From Mixophyes australis (taxonomy: Eukaryota > Chordata > Amphibia > Anura > Limnodynastidae): 64,000 nucleotides of DNA. Made by a program: the position numbers and the translations under genes. Position 1 is the stretch's first letter; each line of letters begins with the position of its first letter. This document shows positions 1-14,583 of the stretch, in pieces. The DNA is taken from positions 170,520,424 through 170,584,423 of the forward strand of contig JAVHZZ010000006.1 in NCBI GenBank assembly GCA_036250195.1, in the 5' to 3' direction. Below the pieces are notes generated by a model that saw only the letters and a program-made list of their open reading frames with translations, had not been told where the DNA came from and did not search any database.

Positions 1-1477
1 ATCATGTTTCATGAATCATGAATCATGAATCAAATCATGATTCATGAATTATGAATCATGAATCGAATCATAAATCATGAATTGAATCATAAATCATGAA
101 TCATTAAATGAATCATGATTAATGAATCATGAATCGAATCATGATTCATGAATCATGAATCATGAATCGAATCATGATTCATAAATCATGAATCATGAAT
201 CGAATCATGATTCATAAATGGCGAATCATGAATCGAATCATGATTCATGAATCGAATCATGATTCATGAATCATGAATCATGAATCGAATCATGATTCAT
301 AAATGGCGAATCATGAATCGAATCATGATTCATGAATCGAATCATGATTCATGAATCGAATCATGATTCATAAATGGCGAATCATGAATCGAATCATGAT
401 TCATGAATCGAATCATGAATCACGAATCATGAATTGAATCATGAGATATTGAATTGAATAATAAATCATGAATTGAATCATGAATCATGAATCATGATTT
501 GAATCATGAATCATGAATCATGAAATGAATCATGAATCATGAATCATGAATCATGAAATGAATCATGAATCATGAATCATGATTCATGAATCATGAATCA
601 TGAATCGAATCATGATTCATGAATCATGAATCATGAATCGAATCATGATTCATGAATCGAATCATGATTCGTGAATCACGAATCATGAATCGAATCTTGA
701 TTTATGAATCGAATCATGATTCGTGAATCTCGAATCATGATTCATGAATCGAATCATAAATCATGAATTAAATCATAAATCATGAATCATTAAATGAATC
801 ATGATTCATGAATCATGAATCACGATTCGAATCATGATTCATGAATCATGAATCATGAATCGAATCTTGATTCATGAATCATGAATCATGAATCATGAAT
901 CATGATTCATGAATCGAATCATGATTCATGAATCGAATCATGATCCATGAATCATGAATCATGAATCGAATCATAAATCATGAATCATTAAATGAACCAT
1001 GAATTGAATCATGAATCATGAATTAAATCATGAATCATGAATTGAATCATGAATCATGAATTGAATCATGAATCATGAATTGAATCATGAATCATGAATC
1101 ATGAATCATGAAATGAATCATAAATTGAATCATGTATAATGAATCATGAATTTAATCATGAATCATGAATTGAATCATGAATTGAATCATGAATCACAAA
1201 TCATGAATTGAGTCATGAATCATGAATTGAATCATAAATCATGAATCGAATCATGATTCTTGAATCAAATCATGATTCATGAATCATGAATCATGAATCG
1301 AATCATGATTCATGAATCACGAATCATGAATCGAATCATGATTCATGAATCACGAATCATGAATCATAATTCATGAATCATGAATCATGAATAGAATCAT
1401 GATTCATGAATCACGAATCATGAATCATAATTCATGAATCATGAATCATGAATAGAATCATGATTCATGAATCATAA
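1..1477 (+). repeat. HOR family A0, copy 1 (1,477 bp)
   Basis: First copy of a 1.48-kb higher-order repeat that starts with the rare word ATCATGTTTCATG, seen only at 1, 1478, 1947 and 3429. Internal landmarks are AAATGGCG at 216, 301 and 372, GAGATATTG at 443, a GAATCTCG word near 727, and GAGTCATG at 1210. The window may begin inside a longer run of the same HOR, so position 1 is a convenient phase and not a proven boundary. Confidence 0.85.
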
Positions 1478-1946
1478 ATCATGTTTCATGAATCATGAAT
1501 CATGAATCAAATCATGATTCATGAATTATGAATCATGAATCGAATCATAAATCATGAATTGAATCATAAATCATGAATCATTAAATGAATCATGAATCAT
1601 GAATCGAATCATGATTCATGAATCATGAATCATGAATCGAATCATGATTCATGAATCGAATCATGATTCATGAATCACGAATCATGAATCGAATCATAAA
1701 TCATGAATTGAATCATAAATCATGAATCATTAAATGAATCATGATTCATGAATCATGAATCATGAATCGAATCATGATTCATGAATCACGAATCATGAAT
1801 CGAATCATGATTCATGAATCACGAATCATGAATCATAATTCATGAATCATGAATCATGAATAGAATCATGATTCATGAATCACGAATCATGAATCATAAT
1901 TCATGAATCATGAATCATGAATAGAATCATGATTCATGAATCATAA
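1478..1946 (+). repeat. HOR family A0, internally deleted copy (469 bp)
   Basis: This copy begins with the A0 start word and ends with the A0 tail (two GAATAGAATC words, then CATAAATCATG) but lacks the middle kilobase: the AAATGGCG triplet, GAGATATTG and GAGTCATG are all missing. It therefore looks like a deletion derivative of the 1.48-kb unit, as expected from unequal exchange or slippage between similar words. Confidence 0.8.
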
Positions 1947-3428
1947 ATCATGTTTCATGAATCATGAATCATGAATCAAATCATGATTCATGAATTATGA
2001 ATCATGAATCGAATCATAAATCATGAATTGAATCATAAATCATGAATCATTAAATGAATCATGATTAATGAATCATGAATCGAATCATGATTCATGAATC
2101 ATGAATCATGAATCGAATCATGATTCATAAATCATGAATCATGAATCGAATCATGATTCATAAATGGCGAATCATGAATCGAATCATGATTCATGAATCG
2201 AATCATGATTCATGAATCATGAATCATGAATCGAATCATGATTCATAAATGGCGAATCATGAATCGAATCATGATTCATGAATCGAATCATGATTCATGA
2301 ATCGAATCATGATTCATAAATGGCGAATCATGAATCGAATCATGATTCATGAATCGAATCATGAATCACGAATCATGAATTGAATCATGAGATATTGAAT
2401 TGAATAATAAATCATGAATTGAATCATGAATCATGAATCATGATTTGAATCATGAATCATGAATCATGAAATGAATCATGAATCATGAATCATGAATCAA
2501 ATCATGATTCATGAATTGAATCATGATTCATGAATCATGAATCATGAATCGAATCATGATTCATGAATCATGAATCATGAATCGAATCATGATTCATGAA
2601 TCGAATCATGATTCGTGAATCACGAATCATGAATCGAATCTTGATTTATGAATCGAATCATGATTCGTGAATCTCGAATCATGATTCATGAATCGAATCA
2701 TAAATCATGAATTAAGTCATAAATCATGAATCATTAAATGAATCATGATTCATGAATCATGAATCACGATTCGAATCATGATTCATGAATCATGAATCAT
2801 GAATCGAATCTTGATTCATGAATCATGAATCATGAATCATGAATCATGATTCATGAATCGAATCATGATTCATGAATCGAATCATGATTCATGAATCGAA
2901 TCATGATTCATGAATCATGAATCATGAATCGAATCATAAATCATGAATCATTAAATGAACCATGAATTGAATCATGAATCATGAATTAAATCATGAATCA
3001 TGAATTGAATCATGAATCATGAATTGAATCATGAATCATGAATTGAATCATGAATCATGAATCATGAATCATGAAATGAATCATAAATTGAATCATGTAT
3101 AATGAATCATGAATTTAATCATGAATCATGAATTGAATCATGAATCACAAATCATGAATTGAGTCATGAATCATGAATTGAATCATAAATCATGAATCGA
3201 ATCATGATTCTTGAATCAAATCATGATTCATGAATCATGAATCATGAATCGAATCATGATTCATGAATCACGAATCATGAATCGAATCATGATTCATGAA
3301 TCACGAATCATGAATCATAATTCATGAATCATGAATCATGAATAGAATCATGATTCATGAATCACGAATCATGAATCATAATTCATGAATCATGAATCAT
3401 GAATAGAATCATGATTCATGAATCATAA
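1947..3428 (+). repeat. HOR family A0, copy 2 (1,482 bp)
   Basis: Full-length copy collinear with 1-1477: AAATGGCG at 2162, 2247 and 2318, GAGATATTG at 2389 (offset 442, as in copy 1), GAGTCATG at 3161. Small whole-word gains and losses separate it from copy 1, for example fewer GAAATGAATC words around 2460-2500. Confidence 0.85.
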
Positions 3429-4704
3429 ATCATGTTTCATGAATCATGAATCATGAATCAAATCATGATTCATGAATTATGAATCATGAATCGAATCATA
3501 AATCATGAATTGAATCATAAATCATGAATCATTAAATGAATCATGATTAATGAATCATGAATCATGAATCGAATCATGATTCATGAATCATGAATCATGA
3601 ATCGAATCATGATTCATAAATCATGAATCATGAATCGAATCATGATTCATAAATGGCGAATCATGAATCGAATCATGATTCATGAATCGAATCATGATTC
3701 ATGAATCATGAATCATGAATCGAATCATGATTCATAAATGGCGAATCATGAATCGAATCATGATTCATGAATCGAATCATGATTCATGAATCGAATCATG
3801 ATTCATAAATGGCGAATCATGAATCGAATCATGATTCATGAATCGAATCATGAATCACGAATCATGAATTGAATCATGAGATATTGAATTGAATAATAAA
3901 TCATGAATTGAATCATGAATCCTGAATCATGATTTGAATCATGAATCATGAATCATGAAATGAATCATGAATCATGAATCATGAATCAAATCATGATTCA
4001 TGAATTGAATCATGATTCATGAATCATGAATCATGAATCGAATCATGATTCATGAATCATGAATCATGAATCGAATCATGATTCATGAATCGAATCATGA
4101 TTCGTGAATCACGAATCATGAATCGAATCTTGATTTATGAATCGAATCATGATTCGTGAATCTCGAATCATGATTCATGAATCGAATCATAAATCATGAA
4201 TTAAATCATAAATCATGAATCATTAAATGAATCATGATTCATGAATCATGAATCACGATTCGAATCATGATTCATGAATCATGAATCATGAATCGAATCT
4301 TGATTCATGAATCATGAATCATGAATCATGAATCATGATTCATGAATCGAATCATGATTCATGAATCGAATCATGATTCATGAATCATGAATCATGAATC
4401 GAATCATAAATCATGAATCATTAAATGAACCATGAATTGAATCATGAATCATGAATTAAATCATGAATCATGAATTGAATCATGAATCATGAATTGAATC
4501 ATGAATCATGAATTGAATCATGAATCATGAATCATGAAATGAATCATAAATTGAATCATGTATAATGAATCATGAATTTAATCATGAATCATGAATTGAA
4601 TCATGAATTGAATCATGAATCACAAATCATGAATTGAGTCATGAATCATGAATTGAATCATAAATCATGAATCGAATCATGATTCTTGAATCAAATCATG
4701 ATTC
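3429..4704 (+). repeat. HOR family A0, copy 3, 3'-truncated (about 1.28 kb)
   Basis: Collinear with the earlier copies: AAATGGCG at 3651, 3736 and 3807, GAGATATTG at 3878, GAGTCATG at 4636. A 7-bp word added just after the start (near 3550) shifts GAGATATTG to offset 449. Collinearity stops near 4704, where the sequence goes to TTCGTGAATCACG instead of the A0 tail. This is the last A0 copy. Confidence 0.8.
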
Positions 4705-5479
4705 GTGAATCACGAATCATGAATCGAATCTTGATTCATGAATCGAATCATGATTCATGAATCATGAATCGAATCATGATTCATGAATTATGAATCATGA
4801 ATCGAATCATAAATCATGAATTGAATCATAAATCATGAATCATTAAATGAATCATGATTCATGAATCATGAATCATGATTCGAATCATGATTCATGAATC
4901 ATGAATCATGAATCGAATCATGATTCATGAATCGAATCATGATTCATGAATCACGAATCATGAATCGAATCATGATTCATGAATCACGAATCATGAATCG
5001 AATCATGATTCATGAATTGAATCATGATTCATGAATCATGAATCATAATTCATGAATCATGAATCATGAATAGAATCATGATTCATGAATCATAAATCAT
5101 GATTCATGAATCATGAATCATGAATCGAATCATGATTCATGAATCGAATCATGATTCATGAATCGAATCATGATTCATGAATCGAATCATGATTCATGAA
5201 TCATGAATCATGATTCATGAATCGAATCATGATTCATGAATCGAATCATAATTCATGAATCATGAATCATGAATCATGAATCGAATCATGAATCATGAAT
5301 TGAATCATAAATCATGAATCATTAAATGAATCATGATTCATGAATCATGAATCTTGAATCGAATCATGATTCATGAATCATGAATCATGAATCGAATCAT
5401 GATTCATGAATCATGAATCATGAATCGAATCATGATTCATGAATCGAATCATGATTCATGAATCACAAATCATGGATCA
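4705..5479 (+). repeat. Transition zone between families A0 and B
   Basis: Mixed words with no private A0 marker beyond the left edge: a TTCGTGAATCACG word at 4705, GAATAGAATC near 5070 (an A0-tail word), and then GAATC-GAATCAT-GATTCAT (19-bp) runs from about 5130 to 5200. I find no long repeat partner for the zone as a whole. It ends where the 4,552-bp B duplication begins. Confidence 0.6.
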
Positions 5480-6055
5480 AATCATGATTCATGAATTGAA
5501 TCATGATTCATGAATCACGAATCATGGATCGAATCATGAATCATGAATCGAATCATGATTCATGAATCATGAATCATGAATCGAATCATAAATCATGAAT
5601 TGAATCATAAATCATGAATCATTAAATGAATCATGATTCATGAATCATGAATCATGAATCGAATCATGATTCATGAATCATGAATCATGAATCGAATCAT
5701 GATTCATAAAACATGAATCATGAATCGAATCATGATTCATGAATCGAATCATGATTCATAAATCGAATCATGATTCATGAATCACGAATCATGAATCGAA
5801 TCATGATTTATGAATCATGAATCATGAATCGAATCATGATTCATGAATCATGAATCATGAATCGAATCATAAATCATGAATTGAATGATAAATCATGAAT
5901 CATTAAATGAATCATGAATTGAATCATGATTCATGAATCGAATCATGATTCATGAATCACGAATCATGAATCGAATCATGATTCATGAATCGAATCATGA
6001 TTCATGAATCATGAATCATGATTCATGAATCATGAATCATGAATCGAATCATGAT

Positions 6056-6073
6056 TCATGATTCGAATCATGA
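6056..6073. repeat. 18-bp perfect palindrome centred on TTCGAA
   Basis: TCATGATTCGAATCATGA is a perfect palindrome formed where a GATTC 5-mer meets GAATCAT. It is duplicated at 10608-10625 by the 4,552-bp repeat. Far commoner is the 20-bp palindrome TCATGATTCATGAATCATGA, once per unit of the 33-bp runs. Confidence 0.85.
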
Positions 6074-7247
6074 TTCATGAATCATGAATCATGAATCGAA
6101 TCATAAATCATGAATTGAATCATAAATCATGAATCATTAAATGAATCATGAATTGAATCATGAATCATGATTTAAATCATGAATCATGAATTGAATCATG
6201 AATCATGAATTGAATCATGAATTGAATCATGAATCACGAATCATAAATTGAATCATGAATCGTGAATTGAATCATGAATCATGAATTGAATCATTAATCA
6301 TGAATTGAATCATGAATCATGAATCATGAATTGAATCATGAATCATGAATCATGAATCAAATCATGATTCATGTATTTAATCATGAATTGAATCAAGAAT
6401 CATGAATTTAATCATGATTTATGAATCATGAATCATGAATTGAATCATGAATCATGAATCAAATCATGATTCATGTTTTTAATCATGAATTGAATCAAGA
6501 ATCATGAATCATGAATCATGAATCGAATCATAAATCATGATTTAAATCATGATTCATGAATCATGAATCATGAATCGAATCATAAATCATGAATTGAATC
6601 ATAAATCATGAATCATTAAATGAATCATGAATTAAATCATGAATCATGAATTGAATCATAAATCATGAATTGAATCATAAATCATGAATCATGAAATGAA
6701 TCATGAATTGAATCATGAATCATGATTCATGAATCATGAATCGAATCATGATTCATGAATCATGATTCATGAATCATGAATCAAGAATTGAATCATGATT
6801 CATGAATCATGAATCATGAATCGAATCATGATTCATGAATCATGAATCATGAATCCAATCATGAATCTTGAATCATGAATTGAATCATGATTCATGAATC
6901 ATGAATCATGAATCGAATCATAAATTATGAATCATGAATCATGAATCGAATCATGATTCATGAATCATGAATCATGAATCGAACTATGATTCATGAATTA
7001 AATTATGATTCATTAATCAAATCATGATTCATGAATCATGAATCATGAATCGAATCATGAATCTTGAATCATGAATTGAATCATGATTCATGAATCATGA
7101 ATCATGAATCGAATCATAAATTATAAATCATGAATCATGAATCGAATGATGATTCATGAATCATGAATCATGTATCGAATCATGAATCATGAATCGAATC
7201 ATAAATCATGAATTGAATCATAAATCATGAATCATTAAATGAATCAT

Positions 7248-7485
7248 GATTCATGAATCATGAATCATGAATCGAATCATGATTCATGAATCATGAATCA
7301 TGAATCGAATCATGATTCATGAATCATGAATCATGAATCGAATCATGATTCATGAATCATGAATCATGAATCGAATCATGATTCATGAATCATGAATCAT
7401 GAATCGAATCATGATTCATGAATCATGAATCATGAATCGAATCATGATTCATGAATCATGAATCATGAATCGAATCATGATTCAT
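7248..7485 (+). repeat. Run of about eight 33-bp repeats
   Basis: GATTCAT words lie at 7248, 7281, 7314, 7347, 7380, 7413, 7446 and 7479, a strict 33-bp period. Each unit is one GAATC 5-mer plus four 7-mers (GAATCAT, GATTCAT, GAATCAT, GAATCAT). Although 33 is divisible by three, all six frames of the unit contain TGA. Each unit carries the 20-bp palindrome TCATGATTCATGAATCATGA. The copy at +4,552 spans about 11800-12037. Confidence 0.92.
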
Positions 7486-10031
7486 TAATCGAATCATGAT
7501 TCATGAATCGAATCATGATTCATGAATCACGAATCATGGATCGAATCATGATTCATGAATCGAATCATGATTCATGAATCACGAATCATGGATCGAATCA
7601 TGAATCATGAATCGAATCATGATTCATGAATCATGAATCATGAATCGAATCATAAATCATGAATTGAATCATAAATCATGAATCATTAAATGAATCATGA
7701 TTCATGAATCATGAATCATGAATCGAATCATGATTCATGAATCATGAATCATGAATCGAATCATGATTCATAAATCATGAATCATGAATCGAATCATGAT
7801 TCATGAATCGAATCATGATTCATAAATCGAATCATGATTCATGAATCACGAATCATGAATCGAATCATGATTCATGAATCATGAATCATGAATCGAATCA
7901 TGATTCATGAATCATGAATCATGAATCGAATCATAAATCATGAATTGAATCATAAATCATGAATCATTAAATGAATCATGAATTGAATCATGAATCATGA
8001 ATTGAATCATGAATCATGAATTGAATCATGAATCATGAATCATGAATCATGAATTGAATCATGAATCATGAATTGAATCATGAATTGAATCATGAATCAC
8101 GAATCATGAATTGAATCATGAATCATGAATTGAATCATGAATCATGAATTGAATCATGAATCATGAATTGAATCATGAATCATGAATCATGAATTGAATC
8201 ATGAATCATGAATCATGAATCGAATCATGATTCATGAATCGAATCATGATTCATGAATCGAATCATGATTCATGAATCACGAAGTATGGATCGAATCATG
8301 ATTCATGAATCGAATCATGATTCATGAATCACGAATCATGGATCGAATCATGATTCATGAATCACGAATCATGGATCGAATCATGAATCATGAATCGAAT
8401 CATGATTCATGAATCATGAATCATGAATCGAATCATAAATCATGAATTGAATCATAAATCATGAATCATTAAATGAATCATGATTCATGAATCATGAATC
8501 ATGAATCGAATCATGATTCATGAATCATGAATCATGAATCGAATCATGATTCATAAATCATGAATCATGAATCGAATCATGATTCATGAATCGAATCATG
8601 ATTCATAAATCGAATCATGATTCATGAATCACGAATCATGAATCGAATCATGATTCATGAATCATGAATCATGAATCGAATCATGATTCATGAATCATGA
8701 ATCATGAATCGAATCATAAATCATGAATTGAATCATGATTCATGAATCATGAATCATGAATCGAATCATGATTCATGAATCATGAATCATGAATCGAATC
8801 ATGAATCATGAATCGAATCATGATTCATGAATCGAATCATGATTCATGAATCACGAATCATGGATCGAATCATGATTCATGAATCGAATCATGATTCATG
8901 AATCACGAATCATGGATCGAATCATGAATCATGAATCGAATCATGATTCATGAATCATGAATCATGAATCGAATCATAAATCATGAATTGAATCATAAAT
9001 CATGAATCATTAAATGAATCATGATTCATGAATCATAAATCATGAATCGAATCATGATTCATGAATCATGAATCATGAATCGAATCATGATTCATAAATC
9101 ATGAATCATGAATCGAATCATGATTCATGAATCGAATCATGATTCATAAATCGAATCATGATTCATGAATCACGAATCATGAATCGAATCATGATTCATG
9201 AATCATGAATCATGAATCGAATCATGATTCATGAATCATGAATCATGAATCGAATCATAAATCATGAATTGAATCATAAATCATGAATCATTAAATGAAT
9301 CATGAATTGAATCATGATTCATGAATCGAATCATGCTTCATGAATCACGAATCATGAATCGAATCATGATTCATGAATCGAATCATGATTCATAAATCGA
9401 ATAATGATTCATAATTCACAAATCATGATTCATGAATCACGAATCATGAATCATGAATCATGAATCGAATCATGATTCATGAATCATGAATCATGAATCG
9501 AATCATAAATCATGAATTGAATCATAAATCATGAATCATTAAATGAATCATGAATTGAATCATGATTCATGAATCGAATCATAATTCATGAATCACGAAT
9601 CATGAATCGAATCATGATTCATGAATCGAATCATGATTCATGAATCATGAATCATGAATTGAATCATGATTCATGAATCGAATCATGATTCATGAATCAT
9701 GAATCATGAATCGAATCATAAATCATGAATTGAATCATAAATCATGAATCATTAAATGAATCATGAATTGAATCATGAATCATGAATTGAATCATGAATC
9801 ATGAATTGAATCATGAATCATGAATTGAATCATGAATCATGAATTGAATCATGAATCATGAATTGAATCATGAATTGAATCATGAATCACGAATCATGAA
9901 TTGAATCATGAATCATGAATTGAATCATGAATCATGAATTGAATCATGAATCATGAATTGAAGCATGAATCATGAATCATGAATTGAATCATGAATCATG
10001 AATCATGAATCGAATCATGATTCATGAATCG

Positions 10032-13000
10032 AATCATGATTCATGAATTGAATCATGATTCATGAATCACGAATCATGGATCGAATCATGAATCATGAAT
10101 CGAATCATGATTCATGAATCATGAATCATGAATCGAATCATAAATCATGAATTGAATCATAAATCATGAATCATTAAATGAATCATGATTCATGAATCAT
10201 GAATCATGAATCGAATCATGATTCATGAATCATGAATCATGAATCGAATCATGATTCATAAAACATGAATCATGAATCGAATCATGATTCATGAATCGAA
10301 TCATGATTCATAAATCGAATCATGATTCATGAATCACGAATCATGAATCGAATCATGATTTATGAATCATGAATCATGAATCGAATCATGATTCATGAAT
10401 CATGAATCATGAATCGAATCATAAATCATGAATTGAATGATAAATCATGAATCATTAAATGAATCATGAATTGAATCATGATTCATGAATCGAATCATGA
10501 TTCATGAATCACGAATCATGAATCGAATCATGATTCATGAATCGAATCATGATTCATGAATCATGAATCATGATTCATGAATCATGAATCATGAATCGAA
10601 TCATGATTCATGATTCGAATCATGATTCATGAATCATGAATCATGAATCGAATCATAAATCATGAATTGAATCATAAATCATGAATCATTAAATGAATCA
10701 TGAATTGAATCATGAATCATGATTTAAATCATGAATCATGAATTGAATCATGAATCATGAATTGAATCATGAATTGAATCATGAATCACGAATCATAAAT
10801 TGAATCATGAATCGTGAATTGAATCATGAATCATGAATTGAATCATTAATCATGAATTGAATCATGAATCATGAATCATGAATTGAATCATGAATCATGA
10901 ATCATGAATCAAATCATGATTCATGTATTTAATCATGAATTGAATCAAGAATCATGAATTTAATCATGATTTATGAATCATGAATCATGAATTGAATCAT
11001 GAATCATGAATCAAATCATGATTCATGTTTTTAATCATGAATTGAATCAAGAATCATGAATCATGAATCATGAATCGAATCATAAATCATGATTTAAATC
11101 ATGATTCATGAATCATGAATCATGAATCGAATCATAAATCATGAATTGAATCATAAATCATGAATCATTAAATGAATCATGAATTAAATCATGAATCATG
11201 AATTGAATCATAAATCATGAATTGAATCATAAATCATGAATCATGAAATGAATCATGAATTGAATCATGAATCATGATTCATGAATCATGAATCGAATCA
11301 TGATTCATGAATCATGATTCATGAATCATGAATCAAGAATTGAATCATGATTCATGAATCATGAATCATGAATCGAATCATGATTCATGAATCATGAATC
11401 ATGAATCCAATCATGAATCTTGAATCATGAATTGAATCATGATTCATGAATCATGAATCATGAATCGAATCATAAATTATGAATCATGAATCATGAATCG
11501 AATCATGATTCATGAATCATGAATCATGAATCGAACTATGATTCATGAATTAAATTATGATTCATTAATCAAATCATGATTCATGAATCATGAATCATGA
11601 ATCGAATCATGAATCTTGAATCATGAATTGAATCATGATTCATGAATCATGAATCATGAATCGAATCATAAATTATAAATCATGAATCATGAATCGAATG
11701 ATGATTCATGAATCATGAATCATGTATCGAATCATGAATCATGAATCGAATCATAAATCATGAATTGAATCATAAATCATGAATCATTAAATGAATCATG
11801 ATTCATGAATCATGAATCATGAATCGAATCATGATTCATGAATCATGAATCATGAATCGAATCATGATTCATGAATCATGAATCATGAATCGAATCATGA
11901 TTCATGAATCATGAATCATGAATCGAATCATGATTCATGAATCATGAATCATGAATCGAATCATGATTCATGAATCATGAATCATGAATCGAATCATGAT
12001 TCATGAATCATGAATCATGAATCGAATCATGATTCATTAATCGAATCATGATTCATGAATCGAATCATGATTCATGAATCACGAATCATGGATCGAATCA
12101 TGATTCATGAATCGAATCATGATTCATGAATCACGAATCATGGATCGAATCATGAATCATGAATCGAATCATGATTCATGAATCATGAATCATGAATCGA
12201 ATCATAAATCATGAATTGAATCATAAATCATGAATCATTAAATGAATCATGATTCATGAATCATGAATCATGAATCGAATCATGATTCATGAATCATGAA
12301 TCATGAATCGAATCATGATTCATAAATCATGAATCATGAATCGATTCATGATTCATGAATCGAATCATGATTCATAAATCGAATCATGATTCATGAATCA
12401 CGAATCATGAATCGAATCATGATTCATGAATCATGAATCATGAATCGAATCATGATTCATGAATCATGAATCATGAATCGAATCATAAATCATGAATTGA
12501 ATCATAAATCATGAATCATTAAATGAATCATGAATTGAATCATGAATCATGAATTGAATCATGAATCATGAATTGAATCATGAATCATGAATCATGAATC
12601 ATGAATTGAATCATGAATCATGAATTGAATCATGAATTGAATCATGAATCACGAATCATGAATTGAATCATGAATCATGAATTGAATCATGAATCATGAA
12701 TTGAATCATGAATCATGAATTGAATCATGAATCATGAATCATGAATTGAATCATGAATCATGAATCATGAATCGAATCATGATTCATGAATCGAATCATG
12801 ATTCATGAATCGAATCATGATTCATGAATCACGAAGTATGGATCGAATCATGATTCATGAATCGAATCATGATTCATGAATCACGAATCATGGATCGAAT
12901 CATGATTCATGAATCACGAATCATGGATCGAATCATGAATCATGAATCGAATCATGATTCATGAATCATGAATCATGAATCGAATCATAAATCATGAATT

Positions 13001-14583
13001 GAATCATAAATCATGAATCATTAAATGAATCATGATTCATGAATCATGAATCATGAATCGAATCATGATTCATGAATCATGAATCATGAATCGAATCATG
13101 ATTCATAAATCATGAATCATGAATCGAATCATGATTCATGAATCGAATCATGATTCATAAATCGAATCATGATTCATGAATCACGAATCATGAATCGAAT
13201 CATGATTCATGAATCATGAATCATGAATCGAATCATGATTCATGAATCATGAATCATGAATCGAATCATAAATCATGAATTGAATCATGATTCATGAATC
13301 ATGAATCATGAATCGAATCATGATTCATGAATCATGAATCATGAATCGAATCATGAATCATGAATCGAATCATGATTCATGAATCGAATCATGATTCATG
13401 AATCACGAATCATGGATCGAATCATGATTCATGAATCGAATCATGATTCATGAATCACGAATCATGGATCGAATCATGAATCATGAATCGAATCATGATT
13501 CATGAATCATGAATCATGAATCGAATCATAAATCATGAATTGAATCATAAATCATGAATCATTAAATGAATCATGATTCATGAATCATAAATCATGAATC
13601 GAATCATGATTCATGAATCATGAATCATGAATCGAATCATGATTCATAAATCATGAATCATGAATCGAATCATGATTCATGAATCGAATCATGATTCATA
13701 AATCGAATCATGATTCATGAATCACGAATCATGAATCGAATCATGATTCATGAATCATGAATCATGAATCGAATCATGATTCATGAATCATGAATCATGA
13801 ATCGAATCATAAATCATGAATTGAATCATAAATCATGAATCATTAAATGAATCATGAATTGAATCATGATTCATGAATCGAATCATGCTTCATGAATCAC
13901 GAATCATGAATCGAATCATGATTCATGAATCGAATCATGATTCATAAATCGAATAATGATTCATAATTCACAAATCATGATTCATGAATCACGAATCATG
14001 AATCATGAATCATGAATCGAATCATGATTCATGAATCATGAATCATGAATCGAATCATAAATCATGAATTGAATCATAAATCATGAATCATTAAATGAAT
14101 CATGAATTGAATCATGATTCATGAATCGAATCATAATTCATGAATCACGAATCATGAATCGAATCATGATTCATGAATCGAATCATGATTCATGAATCAT
14201 GAATCATGAATTGAATCATGATTCATGAATCGAATCATGATTCATGAATCATGAATCATGAATCGAATCATAAATCATGAATTGAATCATAAATCATGAA
14301 TCATTAAATGAATCATGAATTGAATCATGAATCATGAATTGAATCATGAATCATGAATTGAATCATGAATCATGAATTGAATCATGAATCATGAATTGAA
14401 TCATGAATCATGAATTGAATCATGAATTGAATCATGAATCACGAATCATGAATTGAATCATGAATCATGAATTGAATCATGAATCATGAATTGAATCATG
14501 AATCATGAATTGAAGCATGAATCATGAATCATGAATTGAATCATGAATCATGAATCATGAATCGAATCATGATTCATGAATCG
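10032..14583 (+). repeat. Family B, 4,552-bp tandem duplication, copy 2
   Basis: Landmarks are at 10922 (CATGTATTT), 11024 (CATGTTTTT), 11533 (GAACTATG), 11723 (TGTATCG), 12833 (GAAGTATGG), 13884 (CATGCTTC), 13963 (ATAATTCACAAATC) and 14512 (GAAGCATG), all at a constant +4,552 offset, so there is no net indel over at least 4.2 kb. In the parts compared base by base I noticed a single substitution, an A-to-T near 12344 that creates ATCGAT. Near-identity implies a very recent duplication, or alternatively an assembly duplication. Confidence 0.93.
11800..12037 (+). repeat. Run of 33-bp repeats, duplicate of 7248-7485
   Basis: Same eight-unit run carried within family B copy 2. Its unit number is unchanged, which again points to a recent copy, because such runs would be expected to change length easily. 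Confidence 0.88.

Larger units (their letters stand above)
5480..10031 (+). repeat. Family B, 4,552-bp tandem duplication, copy 1
   Basis: The landmarks ATAAAACATG (5707), CATGTATTT (6370), CATGTTTTT (6472), GAACTATG (6981), TGTATCG (7171), GAAGTATGG (8281), CATGCTTC (9332), ATAATTCACAAATC (9411) and GAAGCATG (9960) each recur exactly 4,552 bp further on. The left edge is ambiguous over about 16 bp because of flanking similarity. The unit is itself composite: it holds about a dozen CATTAAATG modules, a run of 33-bp repeats (7248-7485) and GGATCG-containing words. Confidence 0.93.

Noticed and set aside
450..460. AATAAA polyadenylation signals (for example in GAATAATAAATC near 452, GAATAAAATC near 58902, GAAATAAATC at 59955)
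   Set aside because: They are chance variants of the AT-rich words and follow no open reading frame.
1132..1140. TATAAT box at the word GTATAATG, also near 3098 and 4560
   Set aside because: It is a one-base variant of the repeat found at the same place in each A0 copy, with no gene or second promoter element near it.
6056..6073. Inverted repeats as transposon ends or a rho-independent terminator
   Set aside because: The palindromes are a property of the unit and occur throughout; there is no transposase, target duplication or T-run.
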